Shown: positions 34,871 through 48,040 of the stretch, piece after piece
Position numbering within the stretch: the first letter of the stretch is position 1
How the letters are laid out: each line of letters opens with the position of its first letter
Assembly: GCF_050436995.1 (NCBI RefSeq)
Contig: NC_134776.1
Coordinates: forward strand, 17,215,001-17,279,000
Length of the DNA stretch: 64,000 bases
DNA from: Anticarsia gemmatalis
Lineage: Eukaryota; Arthropoda; Insecta; Lepidoptera; Erebidae
Direction of reading: 5' to 3'
Translations under genes and position numbers: made by a program
Notes under the pieces: model-generated
The model's database searches: none
What the model saw: only the letters and a program-made list of their open reading frames with translations
Told to the model about the DNA's origin: nothing

Positions 34871-35189
34871 ATGAGCCGAATCGGTGCAAACAACCTTCTA
34901 GCCACCACGAAAAAAAGGTCATGAAATGTGAAGCACCTTTTACTAAAATGTTCAATAAAATTCCTTTCATCATTTCGTAGTATATTAAATATTGAATGAT
35001 GTTCTCCGAGACTAAGACGTTAACTGGTTATTGGATGTAACCAATACCGTCGCTTGCGATTAATATTTTCTTTATTAATAAAGCAAGCAGCAGTGCAGCT
35101 TGTTTTTAATCCACGGTAATGTTAAAAACTGGGTCAACATTATAAAACTTACAGATCCACTTCCCATTTTGCTCATCAGCCATTCAATA
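34871..35189. other. No gene seen
   Basis: Short AT-rich spacer between two LINE remnants. Confidence 0.35.
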
Positions 35190-35775
35190 ATGATTTAAAC
35201 TGTCTGACCTATTTCCTCTTCATAAATATATTTTTTCTCTTGATCAAAAGTTGAACAATGGAAATTTCTTTAGTTTTAACATTTTTGACGCGACCTGTAT
35301 TGTTAGATTCTTCACTGCTATCGGAAAACTGGTTCTTGATGATCACCCAATACCGAAGGTGGAGGAATAGAAGTGGCTCGCTGTGCTTCCTCAGATTTCT
35401 CTTGTCGAACACTGGGATGCTTATTACCTTCTTCACGTGCGACTTGAGTACATCTGACATAAGTAGTATACTATTCTTTTCAGCAGTTTCAGGAGGCCGA
35501 GATGAATTTAAACCTGGAAAATTTGATACTGAATATTTTTTTTCCTGCTTCTGTGCTCTGACGTACATACAAATCCAGTGATTGTTTATACGTATAATTC
35601 GGCTATCAGCTCCCTGATCCTTCGACCCTTTTTATAAACAAGACAGATAGATTGTAAAGCTAAGTGCTTGCCAGTGCAATTTACACAACGAAAAGAATTT
35701 GTGTCACAATTTTCGTGGTTCTTCTTACACTTCGGACAACGTCTTTAGATGGACACATTTTCAAAATATACCCAA
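35190..35775 (-). pseudogene. LINE ORF1 (gag-like) fragment
   Basis: On the minus strand, about 35755-35605 encodes two adjoining zinc knuckles, RCPKCKKNHENC and RCVNCTGKHLALQSIC, followed by LVYKKGRRIRELIAE. This is the pattern of the nucleic-acid-binding ORF1 proteins of I/Jockey-type LINEs, where the second knuckle is followed by a basic helix. A frameshift then leads into the 119-codon frame 35209-35568, a basic and Ser-rich tail typical of the same proteins. The first knuckle keeps C-C-H-C spacing. The N-terminal part, if present, is unreadable in 35776-36420. Dead copy. Confidence 0.6.
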
Positions 35776-36421
35776 ATTTCCAACTTTTTTTTTAATTGTA
35801 CATTCTTATAGGAATTGGCATACACTTATTTCGTTATTAATCAGTTTCATTTGTAGGTCCATTATTATTTGGTTGTTCAAAATAGTGTCTTTGTTACGTT
35901 TATTAATTTATTGTTAGTTTTTTATTTGCTTTTATTTGACAGCATTAATTTCTGCATCATCCAATAGTACTTTTAGAAGCTGCTTATGTGTGACTTTCTT
36001 TTTATTTTTGACGCACTCGTTATTTAGGTTAAGGTGCCATCCTTTAACACTTTTTGAGACAGACAAAAGACAGAAAAAATTTTGACGAAACCATCATCTT
36101 TGAGCCAACACTATTTGAAGTTTTTTTTTAAGCTAAAAAATTTGAACTTTCTCTTGACTTTCATCCTCAACCCATGAATAAATATATATGATGGAAGCGT
36201 AGGGTCTCTGAAACCAAGTCTAATCGTTTTGGAATTTATCCAAATATAGGTAGTCACATTTTTATCGATGGTCTTTTTACTTTTTTTTTAAATATTATTC
36301 TCTTTAGTTCTATAAATATGCTAACAATCTATTTTAACAATAATAATAAAAACTAAACATTGAATTAATACATGAAATTATAATTTTATGTGTACAAACG
36401 AAAAAAAAAATAATAAAGGAA
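35776..36421. other. Probable decayed LINE sequence
   Basis: No open frame of note. It may be the worn N-terminal part of the ORF1 fragment next to it. Several T runs occur. Confidence 0.3.
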
Positions 36422-36925
36422 TTAAACATAAATAAAATTAAAATAAGGCATCATAAAATATCTCCGCATCGCCGTCCTCGGGTAACGTGCCCATATATTT
36501 GCGCCGTTTGAGGGACTCTGTAGCTGCAGCAGCAGCGCCGGAGCAAATCGACGTGCTAGGAAGATGTGATGACGCAAGGGTATCGACGCAAGTTGCGTCC
36601 CATACGAAAGGCCTACCCATCTTCCAAGGTAGCAACGACATACCATCAGGTCTCTTGCCATCGTCACGTGCCAGCCCATTAGGTTCAAGAACAGCTGGCA
36701 CGCCGGCGGTGATAAGAGCACGACGAATTATGTCATTTAAGCTGCAATGACGTGAAATGCGGCCGGCGCTCCTACTACAGGAGAGGCCGTGATGTCCGAG
36801 GTTGTCGACTAGTACACCGCAATGACAGCGCAGCGGTGCGGAGATACACAAGGTGCCCACCCCTACACGGAGGCAGACAGCAAGTCAGAAGGAGCGCGTC
36901 AAGATTGTCACATTTTTTAAATGAT
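36422..36925 (-). pseudogene. LINE family R, zinc knuckle plus endonuclease-like C-terminus
   Basis: The minus strand encodes LRCHCGVLVDNLGHHGLSCS (a C-x-C...H...C zinc-knuckle pattern), then GRISRHCSLNDIIRRALITA, LEPNGLARDDGKRPDGMSLL and PWKMGRPFVWDATCVDTLAS, ending near MGTLPEDGDAEIFYDALF (frame 36438-36860). The RPD...VWD spacing resembles the PD-(D/E)xK core of the restriction-like endonuclease placed C-terminal to reverse transcriptase in R2/R4-type LINEs. This reading is an inference. Compared with the 48-kb copy, the block FVPFGVETLGPWG to QRGNAASIL is deleted. A truncated, inactive copy. Confidence 0.7.
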
Positions 36926-38429
36926 TATTTTTTCTATTTAGCCTTTTTATAGAAACTATTTCCAAATCACACGAAACGCTTTACTTAATATCTTCATATG
37001 TCACATCTATGTCTATACCTTTTATAACGCCATAAGATAACCTAACCCCTGTTATCTTTGGACATGTCCAGCTGAGGTCCATAAACGCTTGACACGTGAT
37101 TCTTGCCCTCACGCGCTCTCTTCTTCACTCTATTCACTACAACTTTAGCGAAATAGTTTTTCCCGCACTAGCTTTCTGCAGACTGGCTTCACTACTGTTA
37201 CATTCGTCCATGATAAAAAACCGCCGCGGCAGCGACTCTCAGTTATTCCATAACTGTATCAAATTATTGTTTATATCAAAAACTCAAATGCAAAGAAGCA
37301 GCTTGAATTAATTAATTATAATTGATAGAAAAATTAGACACGTCCGTCACACGCCATCGTATACGACCCTTATTTAGAAGTGCTGCAACTGGGGCTTAAT
37401 CTCTGTGGCGCGATTTTGACACGGATGGTCGTTTGTCTACATATCTCAAACTCGGAAGGGATATAGAGCTTTTGTGGAGATCTAGCAAGAAACTCAACTA
37501 TTTTCTATTTTTAGAAATTGTATCAATGGGGATACACTTAGGCGAAACGTTACATAAATACAGAGTCGGTCAACCCCAAATTGACCCGCTCACTGACCGA
37601 ATTCCTTAGCCTAGCTATGACCCAGTGATGTGGCGGAACTACATCAGCAAAGTTAGTCATGTTAACCCTGCTAATACTGCGTAAAGCACGCGGTGTAAAT
37701 ACCGCGTTACGAAGTTCTGATTGCGTATCTACTTTAGTTTGGATCGAATATATGCTGTTGTTAGTCGTCAAGCTACTTTAAACTCAATGTAATGATGAGA
37801 ATCGCCTAGGTATCCAGCCTGTGTGCTGTAGGCGTTCTGTATATGTTATCATCGTTGACGACTCGCCTGCCTATAGGCCGCTGGTGAGTTTCGAATAAAA
37901 GATGACTTCTGCAAAAACTCACTTTGGTGACGCAGACACTTATATTAGGCAAAGTTGACAAAAAAAAAGGTTTTTGGATAGAACTATTTATTTTTCAATT
38001 CCGCACGGGAATCAAAACCAACCGTTGCAGCAGCCGCGTCGTGACCACCAAAACCGGTGACGACATTATTAATAGAAACTAACATACCTCTGCCAGCCCC
38101 CATAGCTGCACGCAAGCATAACTGTATATATTTATATAACAGAATCATGTTATTAGTTTGCGTATTCTTAACCGTTATTACACAAGTTGTTATCGTAATT
38201 TATCGACATTTACCGGTATTTATCGGTTAACCGTTTAGCACCTAAGTGCTAGTTGGTACACAAATAGATTTAAGAATTATGTATACATATGAAATACTGT
38301 TCTTTTAACATGTTTATGTGAATAAAATGGAGAGATTTCTCATGACGCGATTTATGAATGTGAATGAATCATTTATAATGTTTATAAAATAATTAAAAAT
38401 TTTATGGCCGCGGCTCTACCATGTAAAAA
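36926..38429. other. No gene seen
   Basis: Mixed AT-rich DNA. The open frames 37096-37311 plus and 37550-37771 minus have no recognised domain. Confidence 0.4.
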
Positions 38430-38600
38430 AATGACATTATTCTTCCCGAGATATACGTCTAAATCGATTTAGTAGTTTTGATATAAGAGAAGAACATACC
38501 AACAAACACTTTTTAGAATCCCTGATTGACCCCTAAGTGAGGTAGGGGTCTGGCATTTAGTCCACCACATTGGCCACCACCACTTATACTTATTATACCT
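38430..38600 (+). repeat. Dispersed lepidopteran repeat fragments
   Basis: Holds TAAATCGATTTAGTAGTTTT and AACATACCAACAAACA, then CCCTAAGTGAGGTAGGGGTC followed by TTTAGTCCACCAC. Both are patterns I associate with common moth repeats, joined here. Assignment is from memory only. Confidence 0.3.
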
Positions 38601-39293
38601 TTAATATTTATGTGACTAGTCCATGTGGATGGAGAGTCTGAGCTCACCTTCAGCTGTGTCTATTAAAGTTTCGTATATCTTTAGACGAAATTGGGGCCAC
38701 CTGGTTGACCGTCAAACTAAAATAAGTCAGTAGCAAATATCATCGGGAAGGGTAAAATTGTCTTAAGATAGATTTGAAACAATTTTGTACCTAACATTGG
38801 CTTATAGATACCGCCTGAAACTATATCATTAACGACTATTTATATTACCTCTGAGCATTCAATAATGTTAAGATTTACGAACTATAATTATTCATAAAGT
38901 TACAACAATATTACCGATACATCTTTCGATAAAATAAATGTTTCTCCCGAATTAATCAATTATTACATGACAATATTACATTACAATCTATCACCATCTT
39001 GGTTCAAACCGGACTCGAATTCGCGCCTTATCGTAAATGATCTTGCACAAAATACTTTAAACAAAACGAGTACAACCAGTTGTCAAGTGTAATCGTATCA
39101 AACATCAGTTGCAGAGAAAGTAGAATGCGTGTAAGGAGACCACACATACGGATATTATAATAAGGATGAATGATTCTTTTTTTTTTCATTATAATAGTTA
39201 TATGTAATGATTTAAATAAATTAATAAACATGTTGTTACAAAGTAACTATGAGCTTGCGTCTGTGTACTTCGTATAAGTTCAAGAAAATTTTT
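38601..39293. other. No gene seen
   Basis: AT-rich. A B-box-like ACCGGACTCGAATTC occurs at about 39009. Confidence 0.35.
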
Positions 39294-39370
39294 TACTCCC
39301 GCACTAAGAATTGCTCTTGTGTCGCGGGGACTTTTACAAACAACGGACACAAAGTACAACCAAATCTATA
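39294..39370 (-). mobile_element. tRNA-headed SINE, tail only
   Basis: The plus strand reads CTCCCGCACTAAGAATTGC and then ACAAACAACGGACACAAAGT, the 3' tail of the SINE at 31950-32135. The promoter head is missing, consistent with 5' truncation. Confidence 0.65.
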
Positions 39371-39525
39371 CAACAAATCATTTAATTTCAGTGTATGTGC
39401 CGTTTTTAACCTTTGGGTACAGAGCCTTAAAAAAGGAGAACTTCGCTTTTTTGCTTAACTCATGTCCATACATCTTGTCATAAAGGACCGCCGCCGGTTA
39501 CGATTACTATGCATCCAACCATTTA

Positions 39526-39786
39526 AGGCTAAGTTCATATGATCGCGCGAAACCGCGGATCTTTCTACCGAGCGGTACAAGATCGAAGTAAACAGCTAGT
39601 ATCGTCTACATCACCGTGCGTTACCGCGCGTTGCGCTCCCACCCGCGCGCTTGTTCTTGAACCGCGAGACACCGCGCGATTTCTCGCGGTTCAAGAACTA
39701 GCGCGCGGAGTAAACAGCTAGACAATACTAGCTACAATCTTGTACCGCGCGGTCGAATGTTTCGCGCGCTCATATGAACTTAGCCT
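39526..39786. mobile_element. CpG-rich double-palindrome MITE
   Basis: Outer ends AGGCTAAGTTCATATGA match as inverted repeats and are flanked by TA on both sides (39524-39525 and 39787-39788), consistent with a TA target duplication as in Tc1/mariner-type elements. A second, inner inverted repeat TTCTTGAACCGCGAG / CTCGCGGTTCAAGAA lies around ACACCGCGCGATTT (about 39652-39695). The direct repeat GTAAACAGCTAG occurs at about 39589 and 39710. The whole element is very rich in CG, unlike its neighbours. The 60-codon frame through it is a shadow. Confidence 0.75.
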
Positions 39787-39788
39787 TA

Positions 39789-41974
39789 TGCGGACATCAA
39801 TTCACACCTCTCAGTTAAACGTAAATAACACTAAAATAATCTTATAAATCGTCTTAAGTTTGGTCACTGTACCTCCAGTTCTCACACGTTACCTTTATTA
39901 ACCTTAAAACAAGTATTTATGAAACAATTCTTTCACTTGCTACAGTTATTATGTAACTTAAAGGATATTATTTAACATGACATAAGTTACTGGTGCAGAT
40001 TAAAACAAGTATGTATTTTTATAAAGGTCAGAATTGAGGTGACGTTTTTGGAGCATATTTCAATTGTTACAGTTTTGATAGTTACTAGTATTGAGATAAA
40101 ATTTATTTTGCTATTGCTCGATATGCACGCGTTTTCTTCCGGAATGAAAAAGTTGGGTCTCGAGTATTTACGCTGGTCTAAATTAGTTTGCGGACTATTT
40201 TTGTTGTTAGTACGTCGATGGAAATATCGATAGGCCATTCGTTTATTTTCTACTTTACTGTCTAAAGACACTGCACTTATATTTTCTGAAAAAGACTGAA
40301 GACCTCCTTAACTTACCTGTTGCATTTTACTCTTTGGTCCCCGGACTACGAGAGACGTTGGGCAAGTATAAAACAACGATAAACGGCTTTTGCTAAAGGC
40401 ACAGCGTTCAAGAACGTCTTTACTTGAGTAAACACAAAACAATAGAATTATGAGCAATTTTTCATTAAAATGAAGAGACTACGCTATAAATGAATACAAA
40501 TTGAAATAGCTAAGAGAATATCAAAGTGATGAAAGATTTAATATCGCTAATTATACAAAGATGCAAGTCATAAAGAGTGCCTTTCCTAAGGAACGCTTTG
40601 GCAGTAGATAGTAAAGGTTTCTTATGAATCTCGAGATGTAATAACTCCTTTGTTAATCAATCCTTCCGCTTAGCTTCTTCATCATAAGATTCCTTTATAA
40701 TAAATGCAGTTCAGTGAATCATTTCTAGGATTTAAAGATAATCTTCATCGTGCCTGGACGGTTTTAAGTGGAGGATTACAAGCAGTAACATTGAAAACCT
40801 ACTTTACTCAGCTCTTAAACTTTTTTCGTTCCCAGAACACGGAATCTAAATTTCTTATAAATTACTATTTTAACCAGCCACTAATCACTAGATCGTCCGA
40901 TTATCTGTAAAAAATAGCGAGTTGATGCCGAGCGATTTCACAAAGCTTGGAAATATCTTTATTCAGCACATCGATAAACCGATGATTAATAATCGACTTG
41001 ATTCGTTAAAATTTCGTATCACATTACCACAAAAAAATACCAAGAGGTTTCCATATTTTTTTTAAGAAATCAAGCATCATTTTTTTTTTCTAAGCGTTAA
41101 AATTCCTTTTATCTGAACGAAACCTTCTATTCAATTTCACATATTTTCTCAAATGTATGTAAACAAACTGTCACTATTAGTAACAGTATTTACTGAGTAC
41201 CGTGGTCGACTTTTTCTATATATTACTATTAAGGTTGTCATCACATTACGTCTACATGATAAAATGTGTCGATGACGCAACAGCCCTACAGTGCAGTTCT
41301 TAACACTTATTCACTATGGTACTTGAGATTGCTTCACGTTCTATGGTCCTACATTCGATGCCCGGTTGCGCAACATCGTTATACAGCCTATAAGGTTACA
41401 TGTCATGTGAATGTATATGCCTATTTACTTTTTATGTTGTACGATAGATATTTTAATAAACTATTATTTAGTTGTTCACTGTTAATAGGAAATTAATGGA
41501 TGGTAATTTCTAACGAAAGGGTTGCTTCGTCATGCCTATAATCAAATTTGTATTAGACATTGGATGATTAAACGGTTAAAGACATTTACCGGTATTTAAC
41601 CGCCGACAGGTCACGGGTTCGACGACATACTACACTATAAGTACGTAATAATGCGTCTTTGTAAAAAAAATCGTAAAAAATCAATAAAAGTTAACGATGT
41701 TTTTGAAGTCATAGTACATGTTTATGTAACGAAAAATAAAAAAATTGAAAAACTACAGCAATATTTTTTAATTTAGTCCCAGGTATACTCGTCAGCAAAA
41801 TCTGGACTTATAATATCATTCCATCATTGAGACGGCTGTACTCTCCGATACCATCTCGAAAATGATTGTAAAGACCGCTACACTCACTCACGATAACATC
41901 TTAAAGACTATTCTCATTAAAATCTTCAAGACTTATGCCCAGACTCATCCAGACAAAATTATAACAGCAACGGA
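39789..41974. other. No gene seen
   Basis: AT-rich. The frame 39987-40271 minus and others lack domains. A B-box-like CACGGGTTCGACGACAT occurs at about 41613. Confidence 0.4.
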
Positions 41975-42098
41975 AAACCATCATTTGTGAAAATTTCAGC
42001 TTTCTAGCTATCACGGTTTATGAGATACAGCCTGGAGACAGACAGCGGAGGCTTAGTAATAGGGTCCCGTTTTACCCTTTAGCTACGGAACCATAAAA
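41975..42098 (+). repeat. Dispersed lepidopteran repeat tail
   Basis: Contains AAATTTCAGCTTTCTAGCTA, ATCACGGTTTATGAGATACA and GTAATAGGGTCCCGTTTTAC, then CTACGGAACCATAAA. This tail is frequent in moth and butterfly genomes and I take it as the 3' end of a retroposon. The class was not settled. Confidence 0.45.
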
Positions 42099-44208
42099 AT
42101 ACCAGCTACGTGTCGTTCTCGTCTCGTTTTCTGTAAAGCTTGCACTTTCTAGTGAAGTACGGATTGACATAGGTCATTATTTTTATTAGATTTACTTTGA
42201 TGGTGATGATGTGTTGGTCGTATAGCCAGTGTAATGAATGGTCCGTGGATGATTGGTTTATGTGCTTTAGTAATTATGGCTGCAGAGTTTATTGAAAGCA
42301 ATTGGCATCATTACCGCGGAAGCAGTAGATAGCAAGGATTGAGATGGTCACCGGCTCTACTTTTTATTTGTAATTATTTATGTAAGATTTGAATCACAAA
42401 TGAATGTTTTAGATCTTTTAGTTTGAATGTTTATATGGTCTCTTCGATATTTCTTTTCTTTCTACGACCGGTGCCAATAGTCTCTAGATTCTGTCTAGAC
42501 GGGCCCCGTTTTGTGAATCACACAGATGTATTACTAAAATTAAAATCTTAGCATCGTTATCTTAGCACCGTGGTGTTCTGACCATTATAACCACTACGGC
42601 AACGACGTCTTCAACAAAGTCTTACTTAATAAATAATGCCAAGATAAATAAAATACCAAATAAATACCTCAACTAAGTAGGTAATAAGCAGAAAATATGA
42701 GTTAACGTTTCATTTGTCAGACTAGCGTGTAAACACGGTGTCTTAGTGATTGATTGACTGACAGAAAACTGACTCATCATGATTAGATGAGCTTATTAAA
42801 TAAATTTAAAACGTCATTATTTGACTAAGTATCTCCTTTTGTGAGACCGCGGAATAGTTCTGCCTACTGTTTTCTTAATAGTTTTAATTTATGTTTTTTA
42901 TTTATTAATTTAATGTTCTATAAGTTGGCACTTATAAAATTAGGAACATAGCGACATTTTGTACTGGTTTTCAAAACCCTTGTTTCGTTATCAGTATAAG
43001 CGCCAGTAAAGGCTAGACCAGGGTTTCTGAAACCACTGTTGATTATCCCACTTATACCTTTTATTAATGTGAAAGTATAACAGTACGAAAATATAACAAT
43101 ATATTAAACCACATTTTTTGGGCAGAAAGGGCAAAATCGTTATATTCTTGAACGCAGTCTATATTACGCTTACAACTAAACTGTACAACATTCTCGCTTC
43201 GCTTAATTTGACAGTAACATCTATTAAGTAATTCATCTCAAAATAAACGTTTCGTGCCAAAAACGATAGGCCTATGTAACAGTTAAGAAACACATTCTTA
43301 AAGTATTGACCGAAATCTTTTTCAATCAAGAATGTACGCTCATAAAGTTGTGGACGCACTATCGAATATAAATGTACTGCGAACAGCGAACTTGCAAATC
43401 GATATGATGTACTCGGTACAGTGACCGGATGTGAAAATCGATAAAAAAACATACGCTTATGTACAACTTGATAGGTGGCATTCAAAATGCGATCTCCCCT
43501 ATTTCGCGATGCAACGAGAGGGTTGGAATCTCGATTCTCGACATGTCTGGTTTGCTTTTGGTAGCAAAGACGATTGATAGAAATTAGTTCTTGGATTGTA
43601 TCAAATTGTCATTTCAGTATTGTTGAACGGTATCGATTTATGATTGTCAAGGTTACTTTGATTGTTTTTACCAATATTACTGCATATAATTAAGAAGAGT
43701 TGAATTAGTTAAACGCCCTTTTTCATTTTGAAAATAAAAAATAAACTTAAGATTTATAAAACGTTCAGATTTAATAAAAAAATAACTAGTCTTAAATTGG
43801 TCAATTTTTAACTTTGTAATGTGTAGGTACATAAAGTAATGTGACTAGTAAGGAATCTAACTATTTCACTTCTCGGATTCGAAAGTGTGTCCATAAGTTT
43901 ATAAAATTGAAGTGTTTGCTGGTCATTACTTAATACAACCTTCAATAAAGCCAAGTCATCGTGGCTTAACGAAAGTTTTCATAGAAACGTGTGTAATGCA
44001 AGATTTTAGCATATTTTTATAAATGAAACAGTTAGCTGACAAGGTTGTATAAACATTTGAACAAGTAAACTAAATTTATAACGTAGTTTTTTTAGACAGG
44101 TAAGTAATGAGTTTAATAAAATGAATCATGTCTCAAAATACGAACTAACTGACCAAATATCAGACACTTAGCAAACGGTATAACTATTAGTTCCTTTTTT
44201 TAAATCTT
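42099..44208. other. No gene seen
   Basis: The 108-codon frame at 43159-43485 minus shows no domain. Otherwise AT-rich. Confidence 0.4.
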
Positions 44209-45490
44209 TATTTTTTTTTAATCAAATTTATTAGCAAGGCCTTCAGCCAACAAGGCTATGTCGGCCTCATAGGGAAACTCACATTATGTACAGCAAAATC
44301 TTAAAAAAAACACTACTTTCCTAACTGAAGGCGATCAAAATTCGTGAAAAAAAGAGAAAAATAAATTTAAGATAGCATATTATCTTTGGAAAGAACATAA
44401 CTTAAAAATTTTAATCGCCTTTTCACAAAACGGATCACTTAAAATAACATTTATCATTCCATTACGGCAAGGAAAATGCTGCAATTGCAACTGTGCTCTA
44501 ATACCATTATATAAACTGCATTCTATTAAAATATGCAACAAATCATTAATTTTCGAGTATGAATTACATATCGGCGACGATTTAACACCCACCAAATTCA
44601 AAAATTTGCTACAGGGCACATGACCGGAACTAACCCTGAATGCCACCACTATCTGATCCCTTGACCGGCCTGACTCGTCACACCAAGGGGCCCGAGACAG
44701 CGCTGGCTGCATGGTCCGGTAACACAGACCTTTGGTTGACATTGTGGACTCAATATGTTGCTTCCATATGTCGAAGCAACTAGATTTCATGAAAGAAATC
44801 AGTTCTGAAGGGTAAGGCTTGATGTCGAAAGGTGTACCATCCGATGTAGATCGACCAGCAAGCCCATCCACAATGTCATTCCCCGAAATCCCTATATGAG
44901 AAGGAATCCATTGAAGTTTGATATTAATTCCTTTCGATTGTAGTAAATGAATCGACTCTAGTGCCGCATAAGCTATCGGCATGCATCGGACACCCGTGAC
45001 ACAACGGGCCAAATGTTGGAGAGCACTTCTTGAGTCCGACAAAATGACCACATCTTTGACCTCTAAAGACTCTACATAAGAAAGGGCTGCAGTAATGGCT
45101 GTCAACTTTGCTCTCATAACACAATCACCCTCACATAAATTTAAAATAGTTTTAGGTTTAAAGAATATTTTGTAATTATTTTGGGGGTCAAAAAATGCTG
45201 CTCCAACACCAGTAGTATCCTTGGACCCGTCGGTACATATCAAATAAGAATCTTTATAATCTGAATTCAACATTGTCGTTACAATAGACTTTAAATTTTG
45301 TACACTACACTTACGTTTTGGAATATCAAAATGTTCAATTTTAGAATGAATACAGTGTTTAATATTTACAGACGATATCCAAGTATCAAGACTAAACATT
45401 TCTAAACTGCTACTCTTATGAACAACCATATCTTTATATATATTGTATACATCAACTAAAATAGGTATATCTTTATTTAATAAAGGCTTT
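44209..45490 (-). mobile_element. LINE family B, 5'-truncated copy
   Basis: Covers the C-terminal coding part (44380-45429, see separate entry), about 170 bp of 3' untranslated region and a poly-A end (T run at about 44212-44220). The 5' side is cut at a TAA/TAG-rich stretch near 45489, beyond which no reverse transcriptase sequence is seen. Two shorter copies of the same end lie at 25161-25396 and 47815-48040, all on the minus strand. Confidence 0.85.
44380..45429 (-). pseudogene. LINE family B ORF2 C-terminus: RNase H domain
   Basis: An uninterrupted frame of 349 codons; it stays open for about 20 codons before the first Met, so this Met is not a natural start. It holds the RNase H domain of I/R1-type LINEs, which removes RNA from the DNA-RNA hybrid during target-primed reverse transcription: CTDGSKD (residues about 65-71, first catalytic Asp), RAKLTAITAAL (about 106-116), LSDSRSAL (Asp, about 131-138) and WIPSHIGISGNDIVDGLAG (His and Asp, about 174-192). 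The second acidic residue, normally Glu in the AEL motif, is Lys here (one-base change), so the nuclease is probably dead. A Cys/His-poor remnant of the C-terminal zinc motif follows (GHVPCSK...SPICNSYSKINDLLHIL). The reverse transcriptase part is missing. Confidence 0.85.
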
Positions 45491-47814
45491 TAACTCTACG
45501 AGCTTAAGTCAGCCCCATCACAACAACAAAAAAATCTACACAGATACAGTTATCTTCTTAAAACTATGAAATGTTAAATTATAAACACATTTAGCTTCCT
45601 TATTAGCTAGATAAACTAAAATATTGCTAAGCATTCATACGTCTAAATAGTTCAAATTTAAATTATTACATAACTCTTGCCTTTTTACAAAAAGAACCTT
45701 TTCTCTAAATAATAATCTTAAACTTTGTTAGTTCTGCTGTAAAATATTAACATTAAACTTATCCATAAAAAAATTAAGAAACTGTCCAACGACCTCTCCA
45801 CTGTTGCAGAATTATATACGAGTATATTTTACTCCATGTAGGATTCGAATCCCGGTCCGATCGCACGTGCAGTGCTCTTAACGACACAACAGACGTCATC
45901 TTACTAACTGTTTACAATGGGCATACCATTGTTGGGTGATGGGCATTTTGATTACGTCTACTAATCCTCTAACGTCAAACCTTTGATATCAAGGAGAAAA
46001 AAAAAATACTACGAAGTACATGCAAACAGCCCAAAAGGCAAACAAATTTCTTTATTACACAAACTTATTTTTTTTTTAGCTAAACTCGAACTGAAATGTC
46101 ATTGAACTAATCATATAGTAGTTAGGCTTCATCATGCACTAGGCAGCGCAGACTACCTCAGACGCGCATAACAAAATCATGTTTATTTAACAAAAACGTA
46201 TTTTCCAATGAAGTAAAATGCGCTGTAGAGTAAGATTTAAATAAGATCGTTAGATGTCGAGCTGTGACTCGTATGCATTTAATTGGAAATGTAGCAGACA
46301 TACGTTCAGTGCATTTTCAACGAGCTTACCTTCGACGCGTCGTACCGTCTTTCAGCTACACGCCGTCTGCACAAACGCAATAATCCATATTGAAACCAGA
46401 CTTTTGATACTTTAACAAGATCTTATTGGAAAATATCAACATTCTACGAGAACTTTGTCCACAATTTCGTAGAATTTTATTGTGAATTTCATATGGCCAC
46501 AACAATAGTTATTGTTTTCGGAACGATATTACAAGTAACAGGAATATGGGAAGCTGAATTGATTGAGAGGATAATATGAGCCTTCTCCGATACACCCAAA
46601 CTACGGCGGAATATTCAAAGCAAGTTGAGGTAGTAAAATAATATGTGGGGAGAAAGCAGAAACAATAAACGAATCAAAAACAAATTGATAAATGCGGGAA
46701 GAAATCTTTGTTAAAAATCCTAAGTACAAATTTTCCTTGGTATAAAAGAGCTAATTGGCTAACCTTTGAGGAACAAATTAATACATTTTAAAATCATATA
46801 GAGTTCGCCAGGTAATTAGGAGCTTATTACACGCCATTGTCAGGTCGGAATAAAAGCAAGATGGCCAACATGGACCGTGAGAGTGTAAACCTCTAAACAC
46901 GGTGCACTAACAAACAACTAAAAGCTTTATAAACAGATTTCAAATGCATCGTGTAGTGACCAATGTATTGCCACACTCGCGCGGTTACAAATTTATGTAA
47001 ATTATGGATATTTTTTTTGTGCTTCGTCAGTGTAGTACAAAAAAAGAATCCGTTCGACAAAAAAATTAAGGAAATTATTTGGTTTGATTACCGTTATTCC
47101 AAGGTGAGAAAATGTATATCCAAATTTAATATCATAAATATTTTTATTATCCTGTGTTTTAAGCAAACAGGATGTTAATTGTGTGGAATGAATCTTTTAT
47201 TGTTAATTTTTAAAGGGAATCATTATTTTGGAACCTAATAAATCTTGCCACTTTCCAGTAGACTCTGATTAATGTTGTTAATGTCACAAATTTTTAAATG
47301 CATATTGTAAATAAAAACCGCGTTGCATAAAAAACACTTACTATTAGAGATTAGGTGCCACAAAAATCATCATTGTTTTCAATATCATCAATCTTTGTTG
47401 TTGCTTGTAAGAGCCTAAGTGTAGCCTGTAATTTATAAGGTCGGCTGCATTTATTTCAGTTTAGCGTGCAACCCCTCGTCTCGTATCGACCGAACCATGG
47501 CTGGTCTACATGCATTACCTATAATTCCGTTAATGAATACCTTTTAATCAATTCATTCACGGACTCCATAAGCATGCATTTAAATTTAATCATACATCGG
47601 CGGGGAAAACCTTTAGTTTCCATATTCCATTTATTCGTGGCAAAAATAACATTTAACCGAATTGAGAATGAGGTTCGCGGAATATTACAATATATTATAG
47701 TTGAAAATTGGTTGTACTTTTTCACGATAAGAAGTAGTACGTAACCATAATTACTATAGAGAGGCGATCTATCGACAAATTTTGGTGTGACAAGAAAACT
47801 GATCAGTAACACAA
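45491..47814. other. No gene seen; one tRNA-like patch
   Basis: At 45836-45885 the minus strand reads GCACGTGCGATCGGACCGGG and ATTCGAATCC, a B-box-like patch of an old SINE. Open frames 46963-47178 and 47466-47744 show no domain. Confidence 0.4.
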
Positions 47815-48040
47815 TTTTTTTTTTTAATTGGATATATGTATTTATTTACAAGAACAATAAAGGCTATGTTGGCCTCATAGTGAAACTCAAAGGGAATTTA
47901 TACGATAAAACACAAAGAAAAATAAAAATGAAAAAAATTTGCAGCCAGACGGAAAAACTTGACTGAACAAGTTCGAAATGTTGATCGCCTTTGTACAAAA
48001 AGGATCACTTTAAAATAACATTTATCAGCCCATTACAAAA
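47815..48040 (-). mobile_element. LINE family B, short 3' end
   Basis: A poly-A end (T run at about 47816-47825), the CTATGAGGCCAACATAGCC block and the last codons (MINVILS-type, from AAAATAACATTTATCA on the plus strand) match the copy at 44209. It is truncated after about 25 codons and directly abuts family R at 48041. It probably inserted into or beside that 3' untranslated region. Confidence 0.75.

Noticed and set aside
43159..43485. A 108-codon minus-strand gene
   Set aside because: No domain, AT-driven composition, and no supporting signals.
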